A DNA stretch of 64,000 nt from Siphonodentalium dalli (GCA_032622095.1 CP136066.1:156575152-156639151), one strand, 5' to 3'; shown: positions 23,671 through 35,692, counted from the first letter of the stretch. Notes: generated by a model from the sequence alone, not told the origin. Numbers and translations are program-made.

Positions 23671-24237
23671 ATCGGGTTTGTTTGTTTGTTGCGTTTGTTG
23701 GCTTGTACGTATCATTATTTGAAACAGTTAGTCAAAATAATCCTGATATTCCTCACGTATGAATGACTGCACAGCTTAGCAAATTGTACCAAAAATCGGG
23801 GTGGGGGTCGAGACACACAAGCAAACCCTGTCGTCACGTCCCTGTTCAACTGACAAGTTTCGTGTGTTCTTCACAACATCTTTGGAATTTGATTCAGGAG
23901 GCCTAGAGCTGTCATGTTTAGATATGCTTGCCAACATCAATAAACACACTTTAACTTGAAAAAAAAGATGCGATTAAGTCGGATTGGCAGCAAATTATGT
24001 GCCGTGTATATACACATAGACGAAAAGCATGATTTCACAACAAACATGCACTTTATAAATATAAGATACAAATGATACTTTTGTCAAATACATGAGCCAT
24101 GTTTGACGCTGGGAGAGATTTTCGGAGACCACGTGGATTTCAAAATCTGACCTAGAATCCGAAATTAGCTCCGCCCCCCGTAATCGGCTTTGGATTCTCA
24201 ATCCGGATTTTAGCGAAATTACGGCTCTGTGAGAACA
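23671..24237. other. Intergenic sequence ending in a transposon terminus
   Basis: No gene seen. The right end, CGGATTTTAGCGAAATTACGGCTCTG (read across 24212-24237), is an inverted match to CAGAGGCGTTATTTCGCTAAAATCCG at 14175-14200. The two could be opposite ends of one element or solo ends of a family. Confidence 0.35.
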
Positions 24238-24725
24238 TCTCCTCAAAAATAAACTGTGCAACAGTGGAAACCAACCACTTAAACAATATGAAATACTCAC
24301 CCAGCTAGTGATTGACTACACAAAACTCATAGAAAATAGATGACCCTACAACCTTACATTGTATTGATGAAGCAGCAAAGAACTTATATATTATACATAT
24401 ATTCAATACATACAATAAGAACCAATATACTGAAAAAGCAATTGACCTACCAAATATTTTAACCAATAGAGCTGTACGAGCTGCTGAGAGCTAATTGAAG
24501 CTCAAAATCACATGTACATAAACATCGCACACAAAACTTAAAAAACAAAACAAGTGTACATATGTAATGCAATCTTAACCATTACATTTTAACGATTATA
24601 TTTTAGTCTCACATTTTACTGTTTCACAACCAAGACTAGGTTTTATATTTATTTTAACCCACACGTGGGGTGCATGCTCCTCATAAATAAAGGAGGGATA
24701 TCCAACACAACAACAACCTTACCTT
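24238..24725 (+). pseudogene. LINE 3' end remnant with AAC-type tail
   Basis: A broken frame reads like a LINE C-terminal tail (CIDEAAKNLYIIHIFNTYNK near 24360-24420, then LPNILTNRAVRAAES). Next comes untranslated sequence with CTCCTCATAAATAAAGGAGG, a 3' hairpin, and finally ACACAACAACAACC at the end. It abuts GGATTTTAGCGAAATTACGG just upstream, the apparent end of another insertion. It may be the missing 3' half of the LINE fragment at 8060-8636. Confidence 0.45.
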
Positions 24726-25802
24726 ATGTTACCTTACTGTGTGTGGTAAGTGGGTGCATGCTCGCGCCTATTTATCCAGATCAGTATGTTATTTTACATG
24801 GGGGTGGCAGAGCAATCTCTTTTACCCCTTTTTTTCTATTGTTATATTGTCCTCCATTTTGGTTTATCGTTCTTTCCTGAGGGAGAGAGTGCAATCTCTT
24901 TTCCCCTGCTTCCTCTATTATTATCTTCGTTCCGTTTTGATGTGTCTGAATTTCCATTGATGTGTCTTCTATAAGAGAGAAAAGACAGAGCATTCTCGTA
25001 TTCCTTTCTCCTCTGTTTACTTTCTTCGATGGTGATTTATATATGTGTGTTAATACGTCAGCTATATGATGCTGCACCAGATGCAGATAAAATTATGTTA
25101 GGCAGTCATACAACAGGAACGATTTCATTCAGTCTCGTTCCAGTAGCGGAATTCTGTATCTGTATCTTTACCTGTATCTTTAATATGCCAGTGCATAATC
25201 AAATCTGGCATAAATGTAGGGGAGAGATGTGTAGATGCATGCATTAATCTAGTGCGCTCTTGTGGGAATCCACAGGCTTGCTCTTATCAATTGCTGGTTT
25301 CCTCAACTGATTATGGAACAGTAAAATATACTGAGTACGAACAAAGAATGAGTCCGCGAACTGGTTTGCGCCGTGTGATTGTAGAATAAGGCACTCTGTG
25401 CGTGGTTGCGGATGAGATATCTTCGTAGTTAACTCGCAACGTAGTAAATGTGTTGGTTTTCTTTCATAAGCGCGCAGAGGGGGTATCCCCTACCACTGAA
25501 CCAACTTACGAGGTATTGATTGATTGATTTTTATTTAGATAAATTCAATCAGCATTGTACAATAAATAATTACAGATAAATACATTTAATACAAGTGATA
25601 AATAAAGTTGACAGAGCTGAAAAATTTAATGTAATGTAAAGGTGTTTGAATTGGCTTACGAGAGGCTGTCAAGATAGTGATGTTAGAGAGGAGAGTTGAT
25701 GGGCAGACTATAATCTAAAATAGGAGGATAAAATTAATGCTGAGTGCTATCATGGATGACACAAAAAGTCACAAGAAAGACTTATTTCCATTGCCCTTAT
25801 GA
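24726..25802. other. Intergenic, no gene seen
   Basis: T-rich in 24800-25020. GATTGATTGATT at about 25518-25532 begins an AT-rich segment. Short open frames on both strands have no recognisable domain. Confidence 0.4.
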
Positions 25803-26299
25803 CACGGCTGGTAATCTATACATGCACATCCAAATAATGGACAGAATTGGATCATCCTGTTGTGCATGTATAGATTGATTTCTTCACCTCGACAGGTAGG
25901 TACCTCATCTAAATTCACTTTTTTTGTTGATTTCTTCATTGTTTTCGCTAAAACCACTCTTACGTTTGGATGTGGATGGTTAACGAACGACTACACATAG
26001 GTTTCCACGCCGCATGTGTCCCCGATTAAAATATCTCGGCGTTGTCATCGGAATTTTTTATTGTTTTTTTCTTCCCGGCGAAGAAATATTATCACATTTT
26101 TGCATATTTCTACCACAAAACATCCCCACATCCCAACGTAAGAGTGGTTTTAGCGAAAACAATGAAGAAATCAACAAAAAAAAGTGAATTTAGATGAGGT
26201 ACCTACCTGTCGAGGTGAAGAAATCAATCTATACATGCACAACAGGATGATCCAATTCTGTCCATTATTTGGATGTGCATGTATAGATTACCAGCCGTG
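25803..26299. repeat. Inverted repeat with 176-bp nearly identical arms
   Basis: 25803-25978 and 26124-26299 are inverted copies, differing by a few bases and one A in an A-run; the spacer is about 145 bp. Read outward from the spacer, each arm encodes ...KTMKKSTKK and then VNLDEVPTCRGEEINLYMHN and a Cys-rich FCPLFGCACIDYQP. The frame is continuous in the left arm (minus strand) and shifted by one A in the right arm. This could be a captured exon or chance coding. Such arms would form a long hairpin RNA if transcribed. Confidence 0.7.
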
Positions 26300-27060
26300 T
26301 ATGACGCTCCCAGTTTTTATATGCTTTTAGTCCTTGGCGCTTTTGATTATTCATGCTCATGTATATATGTAACTGCTATAGTTTGGCTGACCCGTCGTGT
26401 GCATAATTGGAGGTCTCTGGGGAGAGGGCCCATGCATGGCATGACCATTTACTATAAGAGGTGTTAGATGGTTCGAAGCATCTGGTATAGGCTGAGCCTG
26501 TACTTTCTATGACTGATTCTGATTATTGCTATATGTTTGTTTCTAAAACTAATCCTTAGCGTTTTACGTTCTTCTAAATGATTATATGATATATTCAGTT
26601 GACAATATCATATACGTTATCTCTATATTATACTAAATACTCAACAAACAAGTTAAAACTTTAGCTATATAACTGCATGTTAATTTGCACACTAAGCGTG
26701 TATGCATGAGGTGGCTGGCCACTCAGTAGCCGCCTTTATCTTACCGCCAAATTAATATCTCACGTTTACGGGCCATATTTATGTCGAAAACCTTTACATT
26801 GTTATGATTTATCGACGACGAATGGAAATGTCAGATTTGCTATAATATTTTGTTACAATTTTAATAATTTTTTCTTGTATTCTTTAACAATTTTATAATT
26901 TCACCCATACAGAGCCCCAGACAAACGTGAGCAGACGACACTCTTCTATATGCTTCTATATATGTGTGGGGCTCCCTGCAGGGTAATGGATGTTTTTTTA
27001 TTTTATGTCCTAAAAATTGTAAGAAACATTTATTTTTTTAAAATGATAAAAAATTGTTAG
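26300..27060. other. Intergenic, no gene seen
   Basis: AT-rich sequence with no recognisable coding or repeat structure apart from CTTCTATATGCTTCTATATATG near 26943-26964. Confidence 0.4.
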
Positions 27061-27130
27061 GCCAATGCATTCTCTTATATATGCGAGGCGACCTATGGTC
27101 GACTCGCATATATAAGAGAATGCATTGGCA
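27061..27130. repeat. Solo 70-bp hairpin of the GCCAATGCATTCTC family
   Basis: A near-perfect palindrome from GCCAATGCATTCTCTTATAT to its complement, with an ACCTATGGTCG-type apex. It is the same hairpin as those at 404, 501, 52443, 52600, 57624 and 57720. I see no TTAA-type termini around this copy. Confidence 0.75.
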
Positions 27131-28655
27131 CAGGGTAAAAAAAATCCCGACTTACGACTGGATTTGATATGGCGGGTCACAAGTGTGCTATAACCAGTTC
27201 CCAAAGTATTATGATGGGTTTGTTTTGTCATAGAGGTATGATGATAGGAAATTATCTTCTAGGACATGTATAGCTGAAATTCGCCAGTCCTGCTCTGCAT
27301 GGTATTTAAGGTTCTACTTGTATTTTGGACCACATAATCACACAAAATGTTGGCTATTTTGCGGTTTCAAATTAATTTCATTTGAATATGATCATTGACA
27401 CCAGCGACGTGGCTAGATGGTCCCCGCTGGGGGTATCCATCTTGGAATTTCAAACTGCCCCCCCCCCGATGAACCAGACCACACTCACAAGTGTTTGCGT
27501 AATTCCATAATTCCATTTGCACCCTCTCACATTGGGCTTGATTTTTTTATTCCCCCAACTGTTCCCTCACATAAATGAATGCATGGTATAGATTATTCTG
27601 AATCAATCAGTAGTCTTGTTGCCACTACCCAGGGGGGTGTAGAATCCAAATGCTGGGTCGACCATCATGGTTTGGCTCAGTATATGAGAACATTTTGAGA
27701 TCTGAACATGAAAATTGCTAAATCCTAACATCTATAGTGGTCTAACTCAAGGCAAATTCACACGCACAATTTGTTTTTCTTAAATTAATTAGCAGTCTTT
27801 GACTGCATGGCCACAGAGACAAGGACCAGGACATGTGGGCGGACCTTGGTTTTGGCCGGTGTGCGAAAAAAATTTAATCTGAAAATGAAAATTACACACC
27901 CAAACATCCCATTCGGCAAACCTCGTCAGATTCCGTCAACGCAGAGGTCACAGGTCGAGGAGTTCAGAATGCCAAACATCCATGTGGGCGCCAATGTTGC
28001 ACGGAATGTGGAGATATCATTGTGTGCGATCAACGTACCTTGTTTCATGTCTGTGTTATTTGTTTTCGATTATTTTCGTGTTTAAAATTCACCAAGAGAG
28101 GTGTGAAGCAAGCTGATCTGCACGCTATTATCCGAATCTCCACTATCACCCATCCGGTTACCGGTGGTGGTTTTAAACAGTACGGCATGTCGGCGATGTC
28201 GCCAGTTAATAAAACATACCACGTGATACAGGGGGGGGGTGGGGGGGAGTCTGCAGAAAAAGTCCAGACACAGGGATGGGCGGGTGGGTGGTTCGAGGTC
28301 GGGAAAATGTTAGCATGTACCAGCAGTCATATACTATAATACATGGCTACACATATAAACATAAACCCATTTGGAATGACAAATGTTCGTCCGCATGTGA
28401 ACAGTATACAATTATAACAATATATTTCCAAATATCATCTTGCACTCTGAGCCGACTTCTCCAGATACCTTTTAAACCAGTCACTGAATACAAAACCATT
28501 TTATTTTGTATATGATGGTAGATCACACATAAGTAATCAAACAATCACTGGCATACTGCCCAATCCATTAGGATGCCAAATGGCATGCATTGGCCAACAA
28601 TCTTGAAAACTATATGTGCACATGCACTATTAGAATTGTGAGGTGAATGCTATAG
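27131..28655. other. Intergenic with dispersed repeats
   Basis: Contains the ACGTGGCTAG/poly-C repeat (27405-27560) and a poly-G/GGGTGGGTGG repeat (28228-28300). An open frame at 27807-28085 and a shifted Cys-rich frame overlapping it (about 27925-28080) are not recognisable. No confident gene. Confidence 0.4.
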
Positions 28656-28659
28656 GTCT

Positions 28660-29453
28660 ATGATGAAATCCATATATATAATACATATGAAGTTTAACAC
28701 CAAGAAATGTCATATCCTATCAATCAAGAAAAAATCCAATTATTATTACACATTAAACAATGAGGTACTCGCAGAGGTCAACGAACATTCGTACCTCGGA
28801 GTGACACTCACAAATAATATGGATTGGAGTTCCCAGATCAACAACATCTCGAGGAAAGCATCATACACGCTTAGCTTCCTCCAACGAAACATTAAGCATT
28901 GCTCAGAAGACCTACGCAAGCTAAGTTACATATCGCTAGTAAGATCAACCATAGAATACGCAGATATATTATGGGACCCATACGAAAAACGAAACATCGA
29001 TAAACTTGAGAAAATCCAAAGAAGAGCAGCTCGTTTCATCAAAAAAGACTATAGAAGCAGATTTGAGGGTGCGGTCACAAACATGCTAATTGACCTAAAA
29101 TTCCAACCACTCGGGACCAGGAGGAAAACCAACAGGTTGACATTCTTGCACAAAGTAGTGGACGGGGCCTTACCAGCCATGCCATTCCCCTACAAAAGTA
29201 TGCTAACTACTCTCTAAAACGAGTTCGTAAGAAAAACAAACAACTGGCGGGATACGAAACATCCAAATTCCCTCAGCGTCTCATACGAAACCACGAAAGA
29301 TGCTTCGAACTCCCGCAAACAATAAACACGGAAGAATACAAACATTCAGTGTTTATTAGAGCAAAGATCGATTGGAACCAGTTGGACGGGAAATTCTTAG
29401 ATAGCCTGGACTCTACAACATCATTCCAGGAGTATCTACAGGAAAACATCTAG
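28660..29453 (+). pseudogene. Jockey/CR1-like RT C-terminal fragment, frameshifted
   Basis: 28660-29217 reads as the end of a LINE reverse transcriptase and its thumb/connection region: MKFNTKKCHILSI, then HSYLGVTL, NISRKASYTLSFLQRNIKHC, VRSTIEYADILWDP and KLEKIQRRAARF. All are standard landmarks of Jockey/CR1-type ORF2 tails. The frame stops at 29217 and resumes in another frame at about 29220-29453 (RVRKKNKQLAGYE ... PQTINTEEYKHSVF ... SFQEYLQENI, stop). A single indel therefore split the protein. RT catalytic motifs upstream are absent. It belongs to a different LINE lineage from the element at 19516. Confidence 0.8.
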
Positions 29454-30092
29454 CGCCTCCACACCCGTCGTAACACGCCAGAACTGGTTTCTACGACGTA
29501 TCACTACAGAAACAGAAATATCTTTATATATTCATTCAGAAGTATTTCAATGTTGGCAAAATGATGGGAAGATGATACATGTGGGAACTGTTTTTAGGAT
29601 TTTGTTTCCGATCATGCTACTACCCAAGCAATTGCTATAAATAATCAGGCTGATATAGTTTTATTTCATATTATTCTGATTTATTTATATTTTGTTGGGG
29701 GAGGGGTGGGCCCCAAAAAGTTGGCCTGGGATTTGTTTTTTTAAATCCACAGAGGGTGGGGGGAGTCGGCGACGGTGGTCTGGGTAGCGGAAATTATTTA
29801 TTTCAACCCTGTGTCTGCAATTTTTTTTCACGACCTCCCCCCCCCCCCCCCCCCCCATGATATTTTGTTATTTTTATATCATTTATGTGAATTATTGTTC
29901 CGGATATTGGTAGCCGAAATTTCCCGTCCCCACGTTTTGGCAGTTGTTATCTCCCTTGCAAGAACTCTCGACAAAAGAAAGTAAACTTTTCCAAGTCACG
30001 TGATTTATTAAATATCGTCGTAAATTGTTTTGATTTAAAATGTTGTTTTGTTTTGGACACAAACTTTTCTTCTCTGAAAATTAGACCCAAAT
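29454..30092. other. ATG2 upstream region
   Basis: Contains a G-rich tract (29696-29720), a GGGTGGGGGGAG tract near 29755, a C20 run at 29837-29856, and the presumptive ATG2 5' untranslated region just before 30093. The sequence 29980-30092 (AT-rich, no repeats seen) is the likely promoter and leader. No TATA box is obvious. Confidence 0.35.
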
Positions 30093-30260
30093 ATGCCGTG
30101 GTATATACCTGGGTCTGAGTTCATAAAGAAGAGAGCTTGCAGATATTTGTTACAACATTACGTCGGACAGTTGTTGAAAGAGAAACTTTCTCTCGATCAA
30201 CTGAGTGTCGATTTGTACAATGGAACTGGGAAGATCACTGATCTAAATTTAGATGTTGAT
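30093..30260 (+). CDS. ATG2: ATG2 exon 1 (start, chorein N region)
   Basis: The ATG at 30093 opens MPWYIPGSEFIKKRACRYLL, then QHYVGQLLKEKLSLDQLSVD and LYNGTGKITDLNLDVD. The KKRACRYLLQ(R/H)Y and EKLSL(E/D)QLS(L/V)DLY(Q/N)GTG strings are hallmark chorein-N residues of ATG2, which form the ER-facing mouth of the lipid groove. The donor is GTCAGT at 30261 (a GTTGAT six bases earlier is an in-phase alternative). The exon ends in phase 0, and intron 1 is 7.2 kb. Confidence 0.9.
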
Positions 30261-30826
30261 GTCAGTATTCTAATATTTTCAGCCTTAACATCTTTACTGT
30301 TAAATAGGTCCATAATAGCATATGGCGATCCCTTGATATTATAAATATGTTGTATATGTCATAGTAATTAGTATGAGATTAGTACTTAAATTGTAGTTGT
30401 AACTTGTATGGGTAGTCCAACTCACAACTCAACTGTCGAATCCAAATTATCCAATCTAACTAATGATAATAGTCTAATGAATTGAATGTTTATCAATATC
30501 ATCATTTAAAGTTTTGTGATATATCGTTGTTTATTGAGTCGAACACTGCCAGTCAGTTGAGTGACAGCTACACATATTCTCAAAATAAGTGTCCCTCTCG
30601 ACCTCGTTGGAACCGCGTTGTGAATTTACAGTCAACGCGGTTATCGTGTTAGAACAACACAGTCGTAATGTTACTCCAACTTGGTCAAGGTAACCATCAA
30701 CGCAACAATTCAGTCGACACGACCGTCAACACAGCAAACACGGTCGAGGTAACCGTCAATGCAAGTTCAAACACGGTTGAGATAACTGTCAACGAAATGG
30801 AACGTCGCCGACAATGGCCCGACATA

Positions 30827-31273
30827 CTCTTGGGCTCCAAATAAACATGCATGCACGTTTATTATTTTCTTGGGAAATTTCCCCCCTGCACAGTGCTTAT
30901 TTGGGTCTGCATGTTTATTAATTTTGAGGCTATGAAAATTGAAATAGCACAAATTCAAGATTTCTATATGATTCTGATACCAAAATGATGCTTATAACTT
31001 TAATTTTCTTTATGCATGTACATATTCAAGTATATGGCATACATGTGAACATTTGAATATTGAATTAAACACCACATAACACATACTATGTTGATCCCTA
31101 TACTTGACCTACATGTACATATACTATAAAAATAATTTGTTTCTAACAGTTGATGTTTTGCTCAGAGTTCCCCTTGCACTATTATTTGGGTCTGCACTTT
31201 TATTAACTTTCAATGGAATTTCCCCCCCTGCCCTATTATTTGGGCCTGCACTTTTATTTGGAGCCCGAGAGTA
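30827..31273. mobile_element. Nested MITE with CTCCAAATAAA ends
   Basis: The left end ACTCTTGGGCTCCAAATAAA is mirrored by TTATTTGGAGCCCGAGAGT on the right. Inside each arm the words TTATTTGGG(T/C)CTGCA and GGAAATTTCCCCCC recur in inverted and direct copies. No coding content. Confidence 0.55.
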
Positions 31274-32599
31274 ATACACTGTTTTTTTGGTGTGGTGGGA
31301 GGCATGGGTAATGCATGATTGATTGGTGTTAAATGTTTTACATATATATTTATAATTTTTCCCGGAAGAAAATAATAAATAAATGTAGATCACACGAATT
31401 AATAGAGATGCAATTGAGATTTCTAAGAAACAAAAAACTTTGAGTTCATGTACTGGTACATGTATTCTTTGGATATTTAATATTCAGCGTCGCATCCGAT
31501 TAAAGGTTTTAATATATTACCTGTACGCCAAGGGTCCAATGTCATTTCGAAATCTTCGTGAGGATATGATAACACATACATGTACAGGCGTAATCTACAC
31601 ATGCAGATCTACAGTGATGTAAATAATTTAAAATATTAATTATCTATAGTGCGTTTATATGGCACATATTATAGCATAATGTTTCCTACTCCTATTCTGA
31701 CATCTTTGTTATTCTATATTGTACGCGTTACAACTTACAAGAAACATTCTGGGACATCGAGAACCCGCGGCCCTTTTATATGATCAAGCAACAAGCACGT
31801 ATTCATTATCATGGAATCAAAGGCTGCGTGAAATATGCGGAAAGGAAGATTATATACAGAAACTGATAATTGTCAAGTTTTCACCCACGCAAAAATACAC
31901 GTCAATTAAAATAGTGCACATCAGGCTACATTCTTCTTCATGTAATATTAACTAACATTTTTGGGGGATGGTGGGGGTATGCAAACCGATGAACAGAGCT
32001 GCAAGTGTCTCAGATTAGTGTGTTCGCAGTTTGAAACACATAAATGTACATAACCTCACATGCATATAACTTATCAGTTTTGCTTGTTCGGTCATGCAGG
32101 TACAAATTGAGTAATTGTCTCATTTTATCGTGTCAGTTCCGGTGTCGGTTGAAACTGTTTTCTATAGCATGTCACAATAAAGAGCATTCATATACCTTAT
32201 GAGCAAACACCATGAAAAAACAGAAATTTTCCAGTCGTTTTAAAATTTTCACACGCTCGTTATTCATACCACCATACCAAACCAACAATAATCATAAAAT
32301 AAACACGATTTGTGGTTTATGCTGACGAATACCAGGACTTGATTAGGCCTAAAAAAAAATACATTTGTTTCCGCTAACGAGCTGAAAAAAATTAGGGTAG
32401 GTAGGTACTAGTAGGCTTAACTTTTTTTTTTTTTTTAACTTTTTTTTTTTTCAGTATCTTTAAAAATAACTGTATAATACTTGTCAATAACCCAAACTAT
32501 GCACTTCTTAGCCCCAGTCAGGTAAACCCAAATGACAGAGGAACTAGAAACTCCAATTCAATCTTGCATATGCTTCAATATTTACATATATACTAGTCC

Positions 32600-32720
32600 A
32601 GCCCTTTTAATTCAGATTGTTTGGCTTCGGCAATCTGCTACAGCAACCCTTTACCATGGCCCAGTTTGCTTCAGCAAATGGCTTCGGCATTGCCGATTGC
32701 CGTAGCCAATTATGAGGGCT
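32600..32720 (-). mobile_element. AGCCCT-AGGGCT MITE, copy 1
   Basis: A 121-bp unit running AGCCCTTTTAATTCAGA...AATTATGAGGGCT, rich in GGCTTCGGCA and TTTGCTTCAGCAAA words that fold on themselves. It matches 35960-36080 in the opposite orientation and, as a truncated form, 40783-40854. Confidence 0.65.
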
Positions 32721-34304
32721 GCTAGTCTATATACTAATATAGTCTTTGATAATCCTAATATTTCCCATATGGTCTGGCGACAACTGGAATCAGTCCAGCA
32801 CCACTGCACTGTCACATATTGGAGTGACCGTCTTGTACCGATCTCTTAAAAGTCTTAATGATGGCTTCACAACCCCACCTTCTCTTCCGCATTCAGTGAA
32901 GGATCTAGGTATTTTTTGGGGACACCTGTTTTTGGGCAATGATATGCCAAAGGGATAACCTGAAGGCCTGAGCGGAGGAAGGTTTGGGAGGGGTGACTCC
33001 CTGCTGATGGTGGGGGTTCTCCCCCTGGAAATTTTTGAAAAACATTGCATTTAGAGCTAATCTAGGGCACTTTGAGTCAGTATTTTGAATTTTACTGAGA
33101 GGTCAATTTGATCAAGTTTCTCAAGCATAACTTTGGAAATGTTTATATATGTATGGATTGGAAATGCTTATAAGTTATTGTCATATCTTTTGGTTCAATG
33201 GATTATGCTTATCCTGCTTGAAATGAGACTTACCATTATCACTCTAATTCATATAATAGGCTATTTTATAAAATTCAAGTGAGACACATACATAATATAC
33301 TACATGTAGTACAGAAACAATGTCTATTAAGTTAGTAATTACTATTTATAGTACTAATCTCTATGTTAATTTTTCATTTGGTATTATGAGATCCCACCTG
33401 ATAACCAGGTTGATTCGATCAAATTGTTAATGTTCATGTACTGTATTTGATTGAAATACTGAAGTCTGAAGGCTGAATCATAACAAACCTGAACTGAAAC
33501 TATTTGAAGTTTTCACAGATGAAAGCTAGATAAAGCCAAACATACTTTACAGTATGATTCCAACTGTTAAACTTAAATCTTTTTGTAAACTTAAATTTCT
33601 TATGTCAATATATATAAATGTTTTGCATCTTGTTATGATATGAATTGGGACCTAAATTAAAAAAAAAAAAATTAAAATAACCATTTTTTTGTTTTTGTTT
33701 TTTGTTTTTTTTGGGTCCAATTATTTTGGTTTTTGCAATGGCAATAAAAAGTTTAGGGTCAGGGGTTTAAAATAGGGTCGGTCGGGTTTTTTTTAGGCCT
33801 TATACAGACTTTTATTAGCCTTTCGTCGGCATAATTATATACATGCATAAAGTTCGTAAAATATTATTCAGAGATTTCATATTGAACGGCATCCGAACAG
33901 AGACCAGGAGTTGGAAAATATCACAGAATTATTCAAATGTGAAAGTAAATGAAACAAAATAAAAAAATACTACAAAATTGGACACCGCAATTCAGCGCAG
34001 ACATCACGTGACCTCGTTGACTCCCGAGCAACGCGTTAAACTTCAACATGGTCTGCGTTAAACTTCAAAGCAGTCTTAACGTACACTCAACGCGTTATCA
34101 ACGTGCGTTGCGTTGCGTTGCGTTGACGTTATGACCGCGTTGTTAACAGCTGAGGACCACGTTAAAAGGGACACTTATTTTGAGAATATGTTTACATGTA
34201 CTGATGTAGTTGTTGGATTTTTTTTTTATTCAAAAATCTGCCATTAAGATACAACATGATACATTACTTTAAAGGGGATACACTATAAAGTGTAAGCCAA
34301 GGCC

Positions 34305-34680
34305 AAGGCCAGCTCCAAATAAAAGGTGTAACTGTAACAGGGTGTTATGTGGCATTATGTCCATTGTTTCTCAATCAATGGATATGAATGGAATTTGGTA
34401 TATATATGTCTGGGTTGAGACATGGATTACATTAACATTTGAATTTAAAAATATCAAATTCACATATTTGTTGATTTTATAAAACTTTTTCGTTCTGGAG
34501 CACGCTAAAAAATGTAAGCGTCCGGCTCCAAAATAAAAGGTGTAAGTGGATTTGATGGTATACATGTCCGGGTTGGGACATGGAATACACTAACAATTGA
34601 ATTGTTTTTAAATTCACATATGTGTTGATTTTATTTAACTTTTTTTTATTCTGAAGCACACTATAAAGTGTAAGCGGCTT
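34305..34680 (+). repeat. Two-copy tandem repeat in ATG2 intron 1
   Basis: Two units of about 180-195 bp share GGCTCCAAAATAAAAGGTGT, GGTATA.ATGTC.GGGTTG.GACATGGA, AATTCACATAT.TGTTGATTTTAT and A(A/G)CAC(A/G)CTA...TGTAAGC. Confidence 0.6.
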
Positions 34681-34899
34681 ATGTAGTCTGATCAGTTATT
34701 TTTAAGATCCTGGAAAAATATTTATACCACTGTTGTACACTGATTCAGTTTATCTTGAACACATGGAAGTCACTTATAAAGGCTTCCCGAAAGGCCAACA
34801 GCTTGGGATGGCAATGCGAGAACTACCATACCTTGATAAAGAATGTCCTATTGTTGGATCCAGTCAGGAATGTAATCACTTACATGAAGCAAAATCTGA

Positions 34900-34907
34900 C
34901 CCCCCCC

Positions 34908-34939
<32 letters not shown>

Positions 34940-34940
34940 G
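34900..34940. repeat. C25 tract plus (CA)n
   Basis: Twenty-five consecutive C (34900-34924) followed by ACACACACACACACA. It is the longest homopolymer in the window. Confidence 0.9.
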
Positions 34941-35228
34941 AGAAATAAGCTGACTCCCTCAGAAATCTTTTAATTCAGCATTCAGACAAGGCCCTGTTTC
35001 AGGGAAAGGTTATGGAGACATCTCTGATCTATATTATTTGTGGCACTGTTGTCTAACGGTTAGAATGTCAGATTTGTATTGTTGTAATATATTAATGTGT
35101 AATATATATATTACAATGTATGCTCTGACTTTGCATAGATTTTATAAACATATGGCCTTATAGTCACCTCTTATTGTCACTTACAATAAGTGGTTTGTAC
35201 TGAGTTGTTGTGGAAACTCATCTGTTAT

Positions 35229-35564
35229 TTAACCTCTTCGCTGCTAAATGACGTTATGACGTTGTGTGCTGGGCTGTTGACGTTATTGCCATTTTCCAAT
35301 GGAACAACTTTGAATATAACGGGAATATCACAAGAACCATAAAACGGACTCAGTTGAAAGGAAATTATCGTTCACAATTGTGGAACATCTTACGCTGTTC
35401 ATACACAGTTATTCCGATGCACTAAACTCTTGAGATCCAGTTATGAATAATGGCATACTGGTAGTGTGCTGAAGTAGGTTCGTAGTACCTACGGACCATA
35501 TAGCACACGACGTACACTTTTACGTCCGTAATAGTTACGGACGTCATAGCAGCGAAGAGGTTAA
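35229..35564. mobile_element. piggyBac-like MITE with TTAA and CCTCTTCGCTGCT ends
   Basis: A TTAA at each end is followed by an inverted CCTCTTCGCTGCT then (AA)ATGACGT. The TTAA duplication and a CC(C/T)-starting TIR are characteristic of piggyBac. Internally TACGGACGT/ACGTCCGTAA forms a further short hairpin near the right end. 336 bp, no coding content. Confidence 0.7.
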
Positions 35565-35692
35565 TCCAATGTATATATTGTCAGTATGCTTTTAAAATGT
35601 TGTTTCTTGTTTCACCTGGGTGCTGCCATAGCGCTGGGGGTTCTATTTATAGAATGTAAATTATTGGGACACATTATAATTGTAGTGCGACC

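Larger units (their letters stand above)
30573..34190. mobile_element. 3.6 kb element with perfect 24-bp TIRs in ATG2 intron 1
   Basis: The ends CATATTCTCAAAATAAGTGT plus CCCT (30573-30596) and the exact reverse complement (34167-34190) bound the element. Both subterminal zones are rich in CAACGCGGTT/GTCAACGC/ACGTTGCGTTG words (30600-30790 and 34010-34160). No transposase is visible. Nested inside are an inverted-ended MITE (30827-31273), an AGCCCT...AGGGCT MITE (32600-32720) and AGGCCTAAAAAAA/TTTTTTTAGGCCT repeat bits near 32345 and 33790. Confidence 0.65.

Noticed and set aside
27807-28085. 92-codon open frame and an overlapping Cys-rich frame
   Set aside because: Neither frame extends, and the Cys spacing does not match a known finger that I can name.
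35041-35080. tRNA-like stretch (TCTAACGGTTAGAATGTCAG), possible SINE head
   Set aside because: Only an A-box-like half is present; no B box (GGTTCGAATC) follows and no cloverleaf can be drawn.
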